From a virus, in the IMG/VR virus record IMGVR_UViG_3300025617_000007, positions 62,001-126,000 of that record: 64,000 bases of DNA; one strand, given 5' to 3'. Shown piece after piece: positions 53,893-61,781 of the stretch. The notes below the pieces were generated by a model. That model had not been told where the DNA came from and ran no database searches. It was given only the letters and a program-made list of their open reading frames with translations. A program made the translations under genes and the position numbers. Positions within the stretch are counted from its first letter, which is position 1, and the number at the start of each line of letters is the position of its first letter.

Positions 53893-54102
53893 TTATTCAA
53901 AAACTTCATCAATTTTACTTTCAACACATGCGGTTATTCTCCACTCGTGAGGAAATCCTTCAAACGCTTTAGTTACTTTAGCCTCAACATCTGTGACATT
54001 AATACCTTTAACTAATTTTTCTTCTCTGATTTTTTTAATCTTTCCTGAATTTTCATCAGGTAAGTCATAACTGACTTTCGCTACAAAATATTTTTCATCC
54101 AT
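53893..54102 (-). CDS. DUF4494-like small protein
   Basis: 69 residues: MDEKYFVAKVSYDLPDENSG, then KKIREEKLVKGINVTDVEAK. It has the strand-strand-helix-strand pattern of DUF4494, a family mostly from Bacteroidota and their phages. Function unknown. It lies between the protease and scaffold genes and is followed by two hairpins. Confidence 0.55.
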   Translation of the reverse strand: MDEKYFVAKVSYDLPDENSGKIKKIREEKLVKGINVTDVEAKVTKAFEGFPHEWRITACVESKIDEVFE

Positions 54103-54115
54103 AATTTAAGTTTTT

Positions 54116-54838
54116 TTAATTTCCTAAATAATCGGAAAGTTTTCTCATTAAGTCAAGTGATTTGTCCATACCTTTTGAAGATTCTACTGAAGAACCTTTA
54201 TGTTTCGTTTCTTCTTCAATGTTTTCATCGTACTTTGTTCTATCATCTTGATTTAAGAATAAGTAAGCTCCTGGTGTTGATGGGGAAGATACTAAATCAA
54301 AACATATCAATTCAAAATCTTCTTGTACTTCATTCTTTTCACCTTTTTTTACTAATGAACCCACACCACGAGATGAAACTCCCATAGTAACACCCTGTCT
54401 CATAAGATTAGCTGCTTGGTCACCAGGGCAAGATACTACACCTTTTTCGTGGAAACCTGGTGATGTTAGTAATTTTAATTTACCCATAAGTACATTACCT
54501 TCCCACCACATATCAGTAATTAAATGCGATACACGGTCTAAATCGATTAGAGATGACTCAGGATGGTTAAGTTCAGATATTGATAACCCTTTCTTTATTG
54601 CTCCTTGATACTTATCAGCCTCTCTTTTTAAAATCTTTTCAGGGTAGATACGTCCGTTTCTATTCGGCGTATCGTATTTCTGTAATACAGCATAAAACTC
54701 AAAGGGTTTAGAGTGGTCTAATTGACCATAGGATTCTTTAATTACCTCAGCGTTTCTAGTATCGTTGGGATTTATAAATCCAGCATCCCATTCTATTAAT
54801 ATACCTTTACCTGTATCGTTCGGTCCTAATATTTTCAT
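54116..54838 (-). CDS. Prohead protease, gp21-like
   Basis: 240 residues (T4 gp21 has 212). Catalytic His92 lies in ISELNHPES and catalytic Ser155 or Ser156 in GVSSRGVGS, the two marks of the gp21-type serine protease. The block NRNGRIYPEKIL is also conserved. It cuts capsid and scaffold proteins after (I/L)xE in the prohead and then degrades itself. A TATTTATA box lies 11 bases upstream. It is the enzyme that would process the leader-bearing proteins noted elsewhere in this window. Confidence 0.92.
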   Translation of the reverse strand: MKILGPNDTGKGILIEWDAGFINPNDTRNAEVIKESYGQLDHSKPFEFYAVLQKYDTPNRNGRIYPEKILKREADKYQGAIKKGLSISELNHPESSLIDLDRVSHLITDMWWEGNVLMGKLKLLTSPGFHEKGVVSCPGDQAANLMRQGVTMGVSSRGVGSLVKKGEKNEVQEDFELICFDLVSSPSTPGAYLFLNQDDRTKYDENIEEETKHKGSSVESSKGMDKSLDLMRKLSDYLGN

Positions 54839-54849
54839 AATCTTTTATT

Positions 54850-54857
54850 TATAAATA
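54850..54857 (-). promoter_or_regulatory. Late-promoter-like box TATTTATA (prohead protease)
   Basis: Exact TATTTATA on the minus strand, 11 bases before the protease ATG and directly after the stop of the upstream gene. Confidence 0.6.
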
Positions 54858-55241
54858 TTACGGAATGCCAAGTACGACATCCCATTCACTTATTTGGATG
54901 GGGGTTAACCTTAATATTTTGTTTATTTTATCTACAATAAAATCTTTATATTGATAAGCTAATTCACTATCGTTCCCCTCTCCCGACCAAAAAACATAGT
55001 TATTTGCAAAATCAGTAACGTCTTTCCCGTCATACATAACCTCACCAATGGCTACATGAACAGTTATATCCTCATCTTCTATACTACCCTCCATAAAAAC
55101 ACTATCAGGTATAATAACTGAATTTCTATACCCAAATTTATATGAGTAATCTTTAGGTTTTATCATATTGTTAAGGTTATCCAAAACAGTATTTGATTCG
55201 AATAACCTTCTCATTTGATTTTCTTTTATGATAATTTTCAT
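54858..55241 (-). CDS. Hypothetical protein with capsid-targeting-like leader
   Basis: 127 residues. The leader MKIIIKENQMRRLFESNTVL matches the basic-helix pattern of other leaders, with IKE and LFE as possible protease sites. The rest is a mixed alpha/beta domain with acidic strands (SVFMEGSIEDEDITVHVAIG). A TATTTATC box lies 13 bases upstream. Its position beside the prohead protease fits an internal head protein. No family recognised. Confidence 0.5.
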   Translation of the reverse strand: MKIIIKENQMRRLFESNTVLDNLNNMIKPKDYSYKFGYRNSVIIPDSVFMEGSIEDEDITVHVAIGEVMYDGKDVTDFANNYVFWSGEGNDSELAYQYKDFIVDKINKILRLTPIQISEWDVVLGIP

Positions 55242-55254
55242 TTGGTCGTTTTAA

Positions 55255-55262
55255 GATAAATA
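55255..55262 (-). promoter_or_regulatory. Late-promoter-like box TATTTATC (54858 gene)
   Basis: TATTTATC on the minus strand, 13 bases before the ATG at 55241. Confidence 0.5.
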
Positions 55263-55264
55263 TA

Positions 55265-55702
55265 TCAGACCTTCTCTTTTTTTGTTTTGTGTAATGTGAA
55301 ATAATCTGAACCCATTAAAGGAAACCCATAAACCGTTTTAACTATACTTTTTATTTTATCTCTCAAAATGAGGGATTTAAATTCCGTATGTTCTTTTAAA
55401 AAAAGAGTTACTTCTAAATTCATGAAACTTCTTTTACCTATTTGTATTCCACTACTTCTTAAGTCCAAATCAACAATATTGTGTTTTTCAAAAAATAATG
55501 GGTCAACAACATCTAAAAGATGATGTTTAATGTCTCTTTCTAACATACCCGTAACTCTTTTCCAATTATTAACTTCCTTTATGGGTTCTACCCAACTTTG
55601 AATTACGATATATATCGATTTTAATTCTTTCGCATCTACGGTTCCGTAACTACACTTTGCATTCTCAAATCCTTTTAACTGAGACGTTTTTCCTTTTTTC
55701 AT
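55265..55702 (-). CDS. Hypothetical head-module protein
   Basis: 145 residues. It has mixed alpha/beta structure (LKSIYIVIQSWVEPIKEVNN, SFMNLEVTLFLKEHTEFKSL) with an aromatic KTVYGFPLMGSDYF end. It lies between the rpsU-like gene and the prohead protease region. Not assigned; a head completion or nucleic acid-binding role cannot be told. Confidence 0.45.
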   Translation of the reverse strand: MKKGKTSQLKGFENAKCSYGTVDAKELKSIYIVIQSWVEPIKEVNNWKRVTGMLERDIKHHLLDVVDPLFFEKHNIVDLDLRSSGIQIGKRSFMNLEVTLFLKEHTEFKSLILRDKIKSIVKTVYGFPLMGSDYFTLHKTKKEKV

Positions 55703-55790
55703 ATAATTTTTTAATCATACTCGTTTATTTTTACATAAATTATAAACAATAAAAGGGTCTATGTCAAAATATTGATTATTTCGGTATATT

Positions 55791-55798
55791 TATTTATA
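55791..55798 (+). promoter_or_regulatory. Late-promoter-like box TATTTATA (rpsU-like)
   Basis: Exact TATTTATA, 12 bases before the ATG at 55811, pointing away from the head operon. It gives the ribosomal protein gene late timing if it is used. Confidence 0.55.
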
Positions 55799-55810
55799 AT
55801 AAAAGAAGTT

Positions 55811-56002
55811 ATGATAATAATAAAAGTAGGAAAAAACGAAAATATTGAAAAGGCACTTAAGCGTTATAAGTTTAAAGTGTATAAGACAAAACAGATTGAC
55901 GAGATTCGTAATAGGAAAGAATATGTGAAAAAATCTGAAAAAAAAAGAAAGCAAAAACAAAAAGCCAAATATGTTCAAAAAATAAAGGGTTCAGAAATCT
56001 GA
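55811..56002 (+). CDS. rpsU: Ribosomal protein bS21, phage-encoded
   Basis: 63 residues from ATG 55811 (upstream ATG at 55772 rejected as it spans the promoter). IIKVGKNENIEKALKRYKFK, then VYKTKQIDEIRNRKEYVKKS and a basic KKRKQKQKAK helix are the bS21 pattern (ENIE.ALKR.K.K....). bS21 sits at the mRNA exit on the 30S subunit near the anti-Shine-Dalgarno end of 16S rRNA; in Bacteroidota it helps hide that sequence. A phage copy could exchange with the host protein and change start-site choice. Its stop codon lies inside the terminator stem. Single gene with its own late-type box, inserted between head genes on the opposite strand. Confidence 0.85.
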   Translation: MIIIKVGKNENIEKALKRYKFKVYKTKQIDEIRNRKEYVKKSEKKRKQKQKAKYVQKIKGSEI

Positions 56003-56012
56003 ACCCTTTTTT
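55987..56012 (+). terminator. Terminator overlapping the rpsU stop codon
   Basis: Stem GGGTTCAG / CTGAACCC with a 4-base loop and a TTTTTT tail. The gene's TGA (56000-56002) lies within the stem, so a ribosome finishing translation would cover the hairpin. Confidence 0.85.
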
Positions 56013-56036
56013 ATTTAGTAGTTAATTAGTTAAGTG

Positions 56037-56771
56037 TTATAACCCTTGTTCTAATTGTCTTAATTTATATAGGGAAGATAATGTGTTTTCAGAATCGTTG
56101 ATTTTTTGAATGGTCATCTCAACCTTACTTTTTAAATCTTCATCATTTGACTCAGTTAACGTACTTTGTAGTTTATTTAATACTATTAGTTTAGATTTGT
56201 CAATCTCCTCAGACAATTGAGTTTTATTTAATGACAGTAAATCTTTTAATTCTTTTTTCTCTTCTTCAGATATATTACTAAACTCTTTATTAAATGTAAA
56301 TGTTGCAATTTTTAACATTGAACTTAAGGGTATGTTAAGTGACTCTGAAACCACTTTATTTACTACAACTTCAGAGATGTTATTTTTTATTCTGTTCTTA
56401 GATTCTAATATTTTTTCCAAATCTTTAACTGATGAATTATAAACAACGATATCAATGTCAGAGTAATGGTTATCTTTATTTTCTTTTAGGTTTTCAGAAA
56501 CCCACATATCAATCTCTTTAATCTTTTTTGATTCAGAAGTTATAATACTTTTTAATGTTTCAATACTTTCATTAACGTAATCATCCACAATATCCTTAGA
56601 CATTCCTTTTTTATTACTTAATTCATTATATAAGTAATAAGCTTCAGAAATTTTTTTATTGTTTAAAACATTCTTTTTAAAAGACTTCATGTGAGTCTTA
56701 AATGAAGGTTTACCATATGATTTTGTCAATAGAGACTCAATACCGGATTTTATTTGGCCAAATTTATTCAT
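56037..56771 (-). CDS. Scaffold-region head assembly protein
   Basis: 244 residues. Strongly helical and Lys/Glu/Ser-rich (KSFKKNVLNNKKISEAYYLY, SKLIVLNKLQSTLTE). It lies between the portal and prohead protease genes, where T4 has the prohead-core genes 67 and 68 and related phages have core proteins. That position and its composition suggest a core/scaffold protein that is removed by the protease. TATTTATA box 12 bases upstream. Specific orthology not shown. Confidence 0.5.
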   Translation of the reverse strand: MNKFGQIKSGIESLLTKSYGKPSFKTHMKSFKKNVLNNKKISEAYYLYNELSNKKGMSKDIVDDYVNESIETLKSIITSESKKIKEIDMWVSENLKENKDNHYSDIDIVVYNSSVKDLEKILESKNRIKNNISEVVVNKVVSESLNIPLSSMLKIATFTFNKEFSNISEEEKKELKDLLSLNKTQLSEEIDKSKLIVLNKLQSTLTESNDEDLKSKVEMTIQKINDSENTLSSLYKLRQLEQGL

Positions 56772-56783
56772 AATGTTTTTTAT

Positions 56784-56791
56784 TATAAATA
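56784..56791 (-). promoter_or_regulatory. Late-promoter-like box TATTTATA (56037 gene)
   Basis: Exact TATTTATA on the minus strand, 12 bases before the ATG at 56771, immediately after the portal gene stop. Confidence 0.55.
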
Positions 56792-58666
56792 TTAGTCATT
56801 TAGCAATGTGTTGAGTTTTTCTTCAATTTCACTTAAAGATTTACGACCTTTTGATAAGTCTAATTCTGATTTACCTGTAATCATATCATCCTCTAAGATT
56901 AAGTTAAGGTCTTTTTCTTTAGTACTTTCAGGGGTAATATCAGCATCACCACCTTCAGGTGCTCCCCCAACATCTCCACCAGTATCTCCACCGATGTCAC
57001 CTCCAATATCACCACCTAAGTCTACACCTCCGAAGTCTCCACCTCCACCAAAGTCGGAACCTCCTCCAAATCCCGTGTCAGATGGTTCTGTAGTTTCACC
57101 TTCAGGGGTATCACCTTCACCAGGTTTGTTTCCGTATAACTTATCAATATTAGCGAAGATACCTGTTTTAGATATAACTTCAGGTGTTTTTTCAAGCTCA
57201 GCTCCGACAGCTTTCTCAATTCGTTGTTGTTGTAAATCAAGTTTAATTTCCTCGTCAGAAAAACCAAGAATATGTTTCTTAGCCCACGATGTTGATACAG
57301 GTTGTATCCCGTTTCCTGGGTCTGAGACGGCATCTCTATATAGTTGTATTTTACTTTGCCATTGCTCAACTTTAAGTAGGTCAGCCTGTGTTGATGGGTT
57401 AGTCAAACCTAATGTAAAGTTATTTAACTCATCTTCAAAACCTAAGACGTATAAATGTATAATTGCAATTTTATTTAACTCTTGAATCATCGATTTTTGA
57501 ATTCTATTGATAGTACGGGCAAAACGAATATCCTGTAAAGCCAAATTTTTACCGTCACCGACAACTTCCTCAAAACCTAAAAACGCTTTAGGTACTCTAA
57601 GGGCAGTTAATAATTTCTTTTGGATATATTCGATATCTGCAATCTCTGATAAGTTCTGAGCACCTGGTAAGGTATCTATTGGGTTTGGTGCGTTAGGGTC
57701 ACGAACAGGAATGAAATAATCTTGGTCAACAGCCATTTGATTATATCTTAAATCCACATTTCCATTTTGTGGGTCCGCAACTTGGTCACGTTTAAACTTA
57801 TTGGCAACACGTTGTACGTACGGTTCAACATCTTTGTCATCCATATTTCCTACAAATACTTTGAATACCCTTCGTTCAGGTGCTCGTGACGTTCTATAAA
57901 TTAACATTGCATCTTCAGAAAGAATAAGTTGTTTCCATATTCTTCTAGCCTTCTCTAACATAGAAGTACCGTAAGGAAGTTTACGGTCATCACCTAATAA
58001 TCTAAAGTGAGCCACCTCCCATGTGTTAAATTCAATATCCTTAGTTTGCCATAAGAATTTTAACGCATCATTTTCAGTATCCGTTGAGTTTCTCTCAGGT
58101 TTAATTTTCATACCTCGTTCTTGACGAGTAATTTCAATATTAGGTAATTGCTGTACCCCCATAACACCCTTTTCAGGGTCTAACTTTAAGTAAACAAAGT
58201 TATCCCCATACTTACAAGTATTTCTTGTCCACATAGGTAAATTAGTACTAATGTCGAGTCTATTGTTAAATAAGTCTCCCAAGACTGATTTAATTCGTTT
58301 ACTCTCAGAAAAAATTTGTAATATAAATCCATCTTCATTTGTTGTTGTTGATTCTTCAGCATATATGTCAAGAGCAGCAGATATTTCAGGAGTATACTCC
58401 ATACTTTCATAATCATAAAAAGACGCTAATCGAGTTGGTTCATAATAAACCGCCTGACTGTAAAGATTATTTTCAATCTTCTGCCATTGTTGACCTAAGT
58501 AAAGTGTTTGTTGTGCCTGTAATTTCTCTCTTTCGTATTCTTGTTTGTTAGGTGTTTTTAATAACTCCTTTTTATCAAACTTAAAGACAGGGGCTTGTTG
58601 GTCCAGTGTAGAATCGGGACCAAAAACTTTTGTAAGTCTTTGCCATATAGTATAATTGTCTTCCAT
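56792..58666 (-). CDS. Portal protein, gp20-like
   Basis: 624 residues (T4 gp20 has 524). Family blocks: YYEPTRLASFYDYESMEYTP, ISAALDIYAEESTT, MWTRNTCKYGDNFVYLKLDP, SRAPERRVFKVFVGNM and LLTALRVPKAFLGFEEV. The dodecamer at one vertex starts prohead assembly and is the channel for DNA and the base of the neck. The C-terminus (from about residue 535) is a Gly/Asp/Pro-rich tail of GGDFGG/GGDIGGD units, disordered and not present in T4. TATTTATG box 11 bases upstream. Confidence 0.93.
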   Translation of the reverse strand: MEDNYTIWQRLTKVFGPDSTLDQQAPVFKFDKKELLKTPNKQEYEREKLQAQQTLYLGQQWQKIENNLYSQAVYYEPTRLASFYDYESMEYTPEISAALDIYAEESTTTNEDGFILQIFSESKRIKSVLGDLFNNRLDISTNLPMWTRNTCKYGDNFVYLKLDPEKGVMGVQQLPNIEITRQERGMKIKPERNSTDTENDALKFLWQTKDIEFNTWEVAHFRLLGDDRKLPYGTSMLEKARRIWKQLILSEDAMLIYRTSRAPERRVFKVFVGNMDDKDVEPYVQRVANKFKRDQVADPQNGNVDLRYNQMAVDQDYFIPVRDPNAPNPIDTLPGAQNLSEIADIEYIQKKLLTALRVPKAFLGFEEVVGDGKNLALQDIRFARTINRIQKSMIQELNKIAIIHLYVLGFEDELNNFTLGLTNPSTQADLLKVEQWQSKIQLYRDAVSDPGNGIQPVSTSWAKKHILGFSDEEIKLDLQQQRIEKAVGAELEKTPEVISKTGIFANIDKLYGNKPGEGDTPEGETTEPSDTGFGGGSDFGGGGDFGGVDLGGDIGGDIGGDTGGDVGGAPEGGDADITPESTKEKDLNLILEDDMITGKSELDLSKGRKSLSEIEEKLNTLLND

Positions 58667-58677
58667 GTTCTTTTTTA

Positions 58678-58685
58678 CATAAATA
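58678..58685 (-). promoter_or_regulatory. Late-promoter-like box TATTTATG (portal)
   Basis: TATTTATG on the minus strand, 11 bases before the portal ATG, in the gap after the terminase stop. Confidence 0.4.
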
Positions 58686-58713
58686 GTAAGTTTATTATAA
58701 TTAAACTAAAGAT

Positions 58714-60486
58714 TTAAAAACTTCCAAATAACCAGGAATTATTCTTATAATCATCACGAGTAGGATTACTACCTGTTCTGTGGTGGTTAATTCCACCTGG
58801 TATTGAAGGCATTCCGGGGTTGAAATCGTTAGAAGTATTTTTAACAGGAGTTTCATTAACCATCCAACTTTCCATCATCGCTTTTGTCTGTTCGGTAACT
58901 TTCTCTAATTGTGTGAATGAGTTTTCACCTACATAGATTGCCATAGCTATTGCCATAATAAGGTCATCATGTTGACCTTTTTGGTGGTCAGGTCTACCGT
59001 TTATATAAACAAAAGTATTTAATTCGTTCAATAATCTAGAAGAACGTATTGCGAAATTATGTCTCAACGACTCTTCAAATGATGCGACAATCTGAACTCG
59101 TTTACTATTAAAGTTCAAACCTGGTATTTTTTCTTGTAAATTAGGATTATACTTCCACTTGTCGGCAGCGTTCGTACCTTCGACATAAAGGTTTTTATAA
59201 CCCATTTCCTGTAGTTTTCTAGATGTTGAAACGCCCATACCTCCAGTTATATCTATAACGATAAACGCACTATACATAGTCGCCCATTTATATGCAATTT
59301 CTGCAACAACATCGGGAGGTACTTTACCTAAATATTCTAATACTTGCTCCCTCTCATCAAAATCAATAATCGTAAATGTGGTAAAATCTTCACTATCTCC
59401 ACGAGATACATCAATACCCATAATATATTTATGTCCCGGTATTGGCTCTTTCCATTGCCATAACGCCCCACCCATAAATTTGTTTTCAGGGTTCCTTATA
59501 AATTTTTCTTTGATGATTTCAATTGTGTCATTTGGGATGACATTATCCCCTGAACCAAGGAAGTTACACTCCAATTCCTGAGCAATTTTTCTTCTGTCGA
59601 ATTTGAGTTTTTTAGCCATTCCTTCAAACCAAGGAGAATATGCTTTGTATCCATCTAATAATTTTTCTTTTATTTCAACATAATCCCTTTTACGAGGGTG
59701 TATATGTGAATAATCTATAATAATTTCGTCATCGTTATAATCTTCACGGTTCAATAAATAATGAACTATATCCTTACACTTAATTAATTTAAAGTCTTTA
59801 GCATATCGAGGGTCACGATACCAAAACATTTCAGTAATTTTAAAATCGTTCATACCTCTTAAGGCTTGGTCATAGATAGTGTAGTAAATTGGGTCAAAAC
59901 CATTAGGGGTTGAGATTACAATCACTTTACCACCCGTAGAAAGTGAAGCCATACATGCAGACCAAAAATCGTCATCTGCATCGATAAATGCAGCTTCATC
60001 AAATATTAATATAGTTGGAGTATAACCACGTAGGGCATCTTTAGATGTTGCAACTGCCTTTACCTCACATCCGTTAGATAATTTAAAATGTCGTTGTGAG
60101 TTTTTTTCAGCTGAAAATGTTATACCAAACCATGCGGGCCATTGGTCAACAAAGGACCTGACTTTATTTGCGAACTCCATTGAAGTGTCCAATTTATTCG
60201 CAATAATAAGTACTTTTTCAGGTTTCTTTTTAGATGCCGTTACAACTTTTTTAGATGCCCAAGCAGCGGTCACTGTAGACACACCAGCTTGTCGATACTT
60301 TAATGCAATATTTTCTTCGTGATTGTCGTAATCGTTAATTAGATTAACTTGGTCGGGAAATAACTCTAAAGGTACATATTGTGATTGGGTATTATCGTAA
60401 GTTTGTAGGTATGTCTTTAATGCGTAAGGAGTATCCTTTACACATTTCGCATACTCCAATAAAACTTGTTCTCTTGATAATCCCAT
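58714..60486 (-). CDS. Terminase large subunit, gp17-like
   Basis: 590 residues (T4 gp17 has 610). ATPase: ALKYRQAGVSTVTAAW (Walker A-like with Arg-Gln-x-Gly), ILIFDEAAFIDADDDFW (Walker B, Asp-Glu) and VIVISTPNGFDPIYY (motif III). Nuclease: YIMGIDVSRGDSEDFTTF (first Asp), FIVIDITGGMG and QHDDLIMAIAMAIYVG (last acidic pair). It cuts concatemeric DNA and drives it into the prohead through the portal. T4-like enzymes package headfuls. Portal is next downstream. There is no separate small terminase gene in this window. Confidence 0.94.
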   Translation of the reverse strand: MGLSREQVLLEYAKCVKDTPYALKTYLQTYDNTQSQYVPLELFPDQVNLINDYDNHEENIALKYRQAGVSTVTAAWASKKVVTASKKKPEKVLIIANKLDTSMEFANKVRSFVDQWPAWFGITFSAEKNSQRHFKLSNGCEVKAVATSKDALRGYTPTILIFDEAAFIDADDDFWSACMASLSTGGKVIVISTPNGFDPIYYTIYDQALRGMNDFKITEMFWYRDPRYAKDFKLIKCKDIVHYLLNREDYNDDEIIIDYSHIHPRKRDYVEIKEKLLDGYKAYSPWFEGMAKKLKFDRRKIAQELECNFLGSGDNVIPNDTIEIIKEKFIRNPENKFMGGALWQWKEPIPGHKYIMGIDVSRGDSEDFTTFTIIDFDEREQVLEYLGKVPPDVVAEIAYKWATMYSAFIVIDITGGMGVSTSRKLQEMGYKNLYVEGTNAADKWKYNPNLQEKIPGLNFNSKRVQIVASFEESLRHNFAIRSSRLLNELNTFVYINGRPDHQKGQHDDLIMAIAMAIYVGENSFTQLEKVTEQTKAMMESWMVNETPVKNTSNDFNPGMPSIPGGINHHRTGSNPTRDDYKNNSWLFGSF

Positions 60487-60506
60487 CTATACACGATAAT
60501 AGTATT

Positions 60507-61781
60507 TTATGTTAAAGAAATACCTAAATCGCCTAAAAGTCCTTCAAGACCTCCATAGTCATCATCATCGTCATCATCACTATACTGAGACATCGCATCA
60601 TCGTATTCTTCTTGACGTAATTCCTCAATGATTTCATCAACCATTTTAGAAACAATTTCTTTACCTTTTTCTGAACCTGAAAGAATCATCTTAGCAACAT
60701 CGAAAAACTCTTCAGTGTTAAGTGCTGAGAAACGTGAGAATAGATAATTTTGAATTTCTCTCATATCGTCCTCATATAATTTTTCAGGATACGATTCCAT
60801 AAATTTTTCCCAAATCACAGGACCTAAACGTAAGTCCCATATTTCATATGGTAAAGTATCTTGTGAAGCCATAACCATTTCTGCGGCTTTAGGGTCGTCA
60901 GGTAGACCTTGTGTACCCATAACTTCATAAACACCTTTCACTAATTCGTGAACTAAAATAGGGAAAAATAATCCTTTAGCTCTAATAGTTGGTGGGTCTG
61001 TGGTCTCGTCTACTTCTTCTTTACCTTCCATACCTTGACCGCTTTGAGCGGCATTCATAACCATTTGGTCAGGTAAAATCCAATATAGTAAGTCGTTTAC
61101 TGACATTAATACACCATAAAGGTTCAATAAACGAGGATTAAGATTGTTTAACTGCTCTTCAACTAAGTGGAACATATAATGACCTTTTTTTGATGCTCCT
61201 TGAATAAGTGAGTTAATAAATCTTCTTTTTGCCTTCTCTAAGTCAAACTTTTCAAAAGCAACCATAAAGTTTTCTAAATCGTCTTCGGCTTCATCTTCAG
61301 ATACTCCAAATTGTTCAATAACATCTTCATCTTCAGGTTCCTCAGAATCACTTTTCATTCCTGACATATCAATCTGTCCCGGCATTGAGGTTATCTCAAC
61401 ATCGTATTGAAAAGCATCGTCAGGAATTGACATTTCTTGTTTTACTAAGTCAACAGCTAATTGTTCGAGGTAACCTTCATTGTTCGATTCAATTTGTTTT
61501 ACTTCTTGGACTGCACTCATCATCATCATTTGTAAGTTCATCAATTGATTTTGACTTACTTCTTGAACTCCTGTATATCTTTTAACCTTTTCAACAACAT
61601 CTTTAAATCTTTTAGATGCGATAAGTTGTTCAAAAGAATTATCAAACTCATCTTCATCCTTACGTGGTAATCCAGGATTATCCGACATAGGTGTCTCACC
61701 TTTTTCTAATTTTGACTGAATTGATGGGTCCATTCTTTCAGGTCCATCATATTCTATTTGTTCTTTTACTTTCTTACTCAT
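60507..61781 (-). CDS. Acidic helical protein of unknown function
   Basis: 424 residues. Acidic and Met-rich; helical blocks KRFKDVVEKVKRYTGVQEVS, LEKAKRRFINSLIQGASKKG and LFFPILVHELVKGVYEVMGT are the most ordered. It ends in an Asp/Gly-rich tail (SQYSDDDDDDDYGGLEGLLG). It lies upstream of the terminase in an operon of similar acidic proteins. No enzyme motif seen. It may be a structural or assembly protein; a terminase small subunit is possible by position but not supported by sequence. Confidence 0.5.
   Translation of the reverse strand: MSKKVKEQIEYDGPERMDPSIQSKLEKGETPMSDNPGLPRKDEDEFDNSFEQLIASKRFKDVVEKVKRYTGVQEVSQNQLMNLQMMMMSAVQEVKQIESNNEGYLEQLAVDLVKQEMSIPDDAFQYDVEITSMPGQIDMSGMKSDSEEPEDEDVIEQFGVSEDEAEDDLENFMVAFEKFDLEKAKRRFINSLIQGASKKGHYMFHLVEEQLNNLNPRLLNLYGVLMSVNDLLYWILPDQMVMNAAQSGQGMEGKEEVDETTDPPTIRAKGLFFPILVHELVKGVYEVMGTQGLPDDPKAAEMVMASQDTLPYEIWDLRLGPVIWEKFMESYPEKLYEDDMREIQNYLFSRFSALNTEEFFDVAKMILSGSEKGKEIVSKMVDEIIEELRQEEYDDAMSQYSDDDDDDDYGGLEGLLGDLGISLT

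Noticed and set aside
56808-57485. Plus-strand 225-codon frame with Pro/Ser-rich centre
   Set aside because: Antisense to the Gly/Asp-rich tail of the portal gene; compositional shadow.
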